From assembly GCA_902805735.1 (NCBI GenBank), contig CADCTW010000031.1, positions 1 to 63,632 on the forward strand: DNA of 63,632 nucleotides, given 5' to 3'. Below, one piece after another: positions 63,144-63,632 of this stretch. Below the pieces are notes generated by a model. It was not told the origin of the DNA, did not search any database, and worked only from the letters and a program-made list of their open reading frames with translations. Made by a program: the position numbers and the translations under genes. The DNA is from an uncultured Gemmatimonadota bacterium (GTDB lineage Bacteria; Gemmatimonadota; Gemmatimonadetes; Longimicrobiales; Longimicrobiaceae). The first letter of the stretch is position 1. The number at the start of each line of letters is the position of its first letter.

Positions 63144-63632
63144 ATGAGTGATCAGCATGCAGGCGAAGCGCTGCCCCTCCTCCCTAGCTTCTATGTGGAA
63201 GGGTTTCGGGCGATCCGTCACCTTTCACTTCCGGATCTCGCGAGAGTCAATCTCTTCGTAGGGATGAACAACGCGGGCAAGACTTCTCTTCTGGAAGCAG
63301 TCCGACTGTATCTGCTTCGCAATACGAGGACTCTGTCCGCAGTCCTATTCGAGATCATCCGGAGTCGGTCGGACTACCGCCCGCCGCCGTTCAGCCTCAG
63401 CGGACGACGCGAGACTCCAAACACGGAGAACCTCCAGGCCGCCGCGGACGCGGTTGAAACGCTCTTCTACGGCAGCTTCGGAAACCAAACATTCCCTCCG
63501 ATTCGCCTTTCTCCTGAACCATGGCGTTCACCGGGGCTGACGATCCGGTTGCCATGGCATCGAGAGTCCGCTGCAGAGTCCGAATCTGGATGGGACTCTG
63601 AGCGCGAACTCTTCTTCGCGCCGGAATCAACT
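63144..63632 (+). CDS. OLD/RecF-like AAA ATPase, N-terminal part (cut by window end)
   Basis: Open for 163 codons to the window edge, from ATG 63144. The first residues SFYVEGFRAIRHLSLPDLAR and VNLFVGMNNAGKTSLLEAVR give a RecF/OLD-type N-terminus with Walker A GMNNAGKTS, typical of ABC-like ATPases found in overcoming-lysogenization-defect (OLD) nucleases and several defence systems. The C-terminal TOPRIM or other effector part is not visible. Codon use is less G/C-biased than in the mutase, hinting at accessory DNA. It begins only 9 bases after the mutase stop. Confidence 0.78.
   Translation, partial: MSDQHAGEALPLLPSFYVEGFRAIRHLSLPDLARVNLFVGMNNAGKTSLLEAVRLYLLRNTRTLSAVLFEIIRSRSDYRPPPFSLSGRRETPNTENLQAAADAVETLFYGSFGNQTFPPIRLSPEPWRSPGLTIRLPWHRESAAESESGWDSERELFFAPEST

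Overview
The window is a G+C-rich bacterial chromosome segment carrying ordinary housekeeping genes. Gene content, the diderm features (Sec, many lipoproteins, OmpA, TonB-type domains) and an extraordinary density of one intergenic palindrome whose arms spell CTCTGTGCCTCTGTGTCTCT suggest a Gemmatimonadota bacterium of the Longimicrobium type. That assignment is inference; no rRNA gene is present to confirm it.

Layout. 0-5.5 kb: exported amidohydrolase, lipid-kinase-like protein and two minus-strand lipoproteins, one apparently frameshifted. 5.6-9.2 kb: DNA repair (Ada-AlkA fusion, Ogt, RecQ with an unusual C-terminus). 9.6-12.2 kb: OmpA-like lipoprotein, then an IS1182-type element sitting inside an older intergenic repeat. 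12.2-20.6 kb: purine synthesis genes (purF, purL, purQ, purS, purC) with pssA embedded. 20.7-26.6 kb: thioredoxin-like protein plus a tiny cysteine-rich exported peptide, M32 carboxypeptidase, upp, a tRNA, and envelope proteins. 26.8-43.2 kb: exported TldD, secDF, tatD, mutL, miaA, bshA, nadC, birA, aroA, cmk, rpsA. 43.3-46.7 kb: two TonB-C-like lipoproteins, pccB and a DUF1801/SRPBCC protein. 46.8-53 kb: an accessory stretch with a DUF3990-like ADP-ribosyltransferase fold gene and its coupled partner, and an A+T-richer two-gene NYN nuclease / NACHT NTPase cassette. 53-58.9 kb: biotin carboxylase, RlmD-like methyltransferase, biotin carrier protein, a large zinc protease. 59-61.3 kb: tyrosine operon aroF-chorismate mutase-tyrA behind a leader peptide with three consecutive Tyr codons and an intrinsic terminator. 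61.4-63.6 kb: methylmalonyl-CoA mutase large subunit and the start of an OLD/RecF-like ATPase cut by the window edge.

How the parts fit: pccB, the biotin carboxylase, the biotin carrier and the mutase together give a propionyl-CoA to succinyl-CoA route, with BirA loading the carrier. aroA, aroF, chorismate mutase and tyrA serve aromatic amino acid synthesis. Many operons use 4-base ATGA, GTGA or TTGA overlaps and non-ATG starts.

The strongest discoveries are the Tyr-Tyr-Tyr attenuator, with a probably leaderless leader peptide and hand-derivable alternative structures; the NYN-NACHT cassette as a candidate defence system; the redoxin/cysteine-rich peptide pair; and three families of intergenic palindromes, one found at about twenty transcription-unit ends but not as a full copy in any divergent promoter region.
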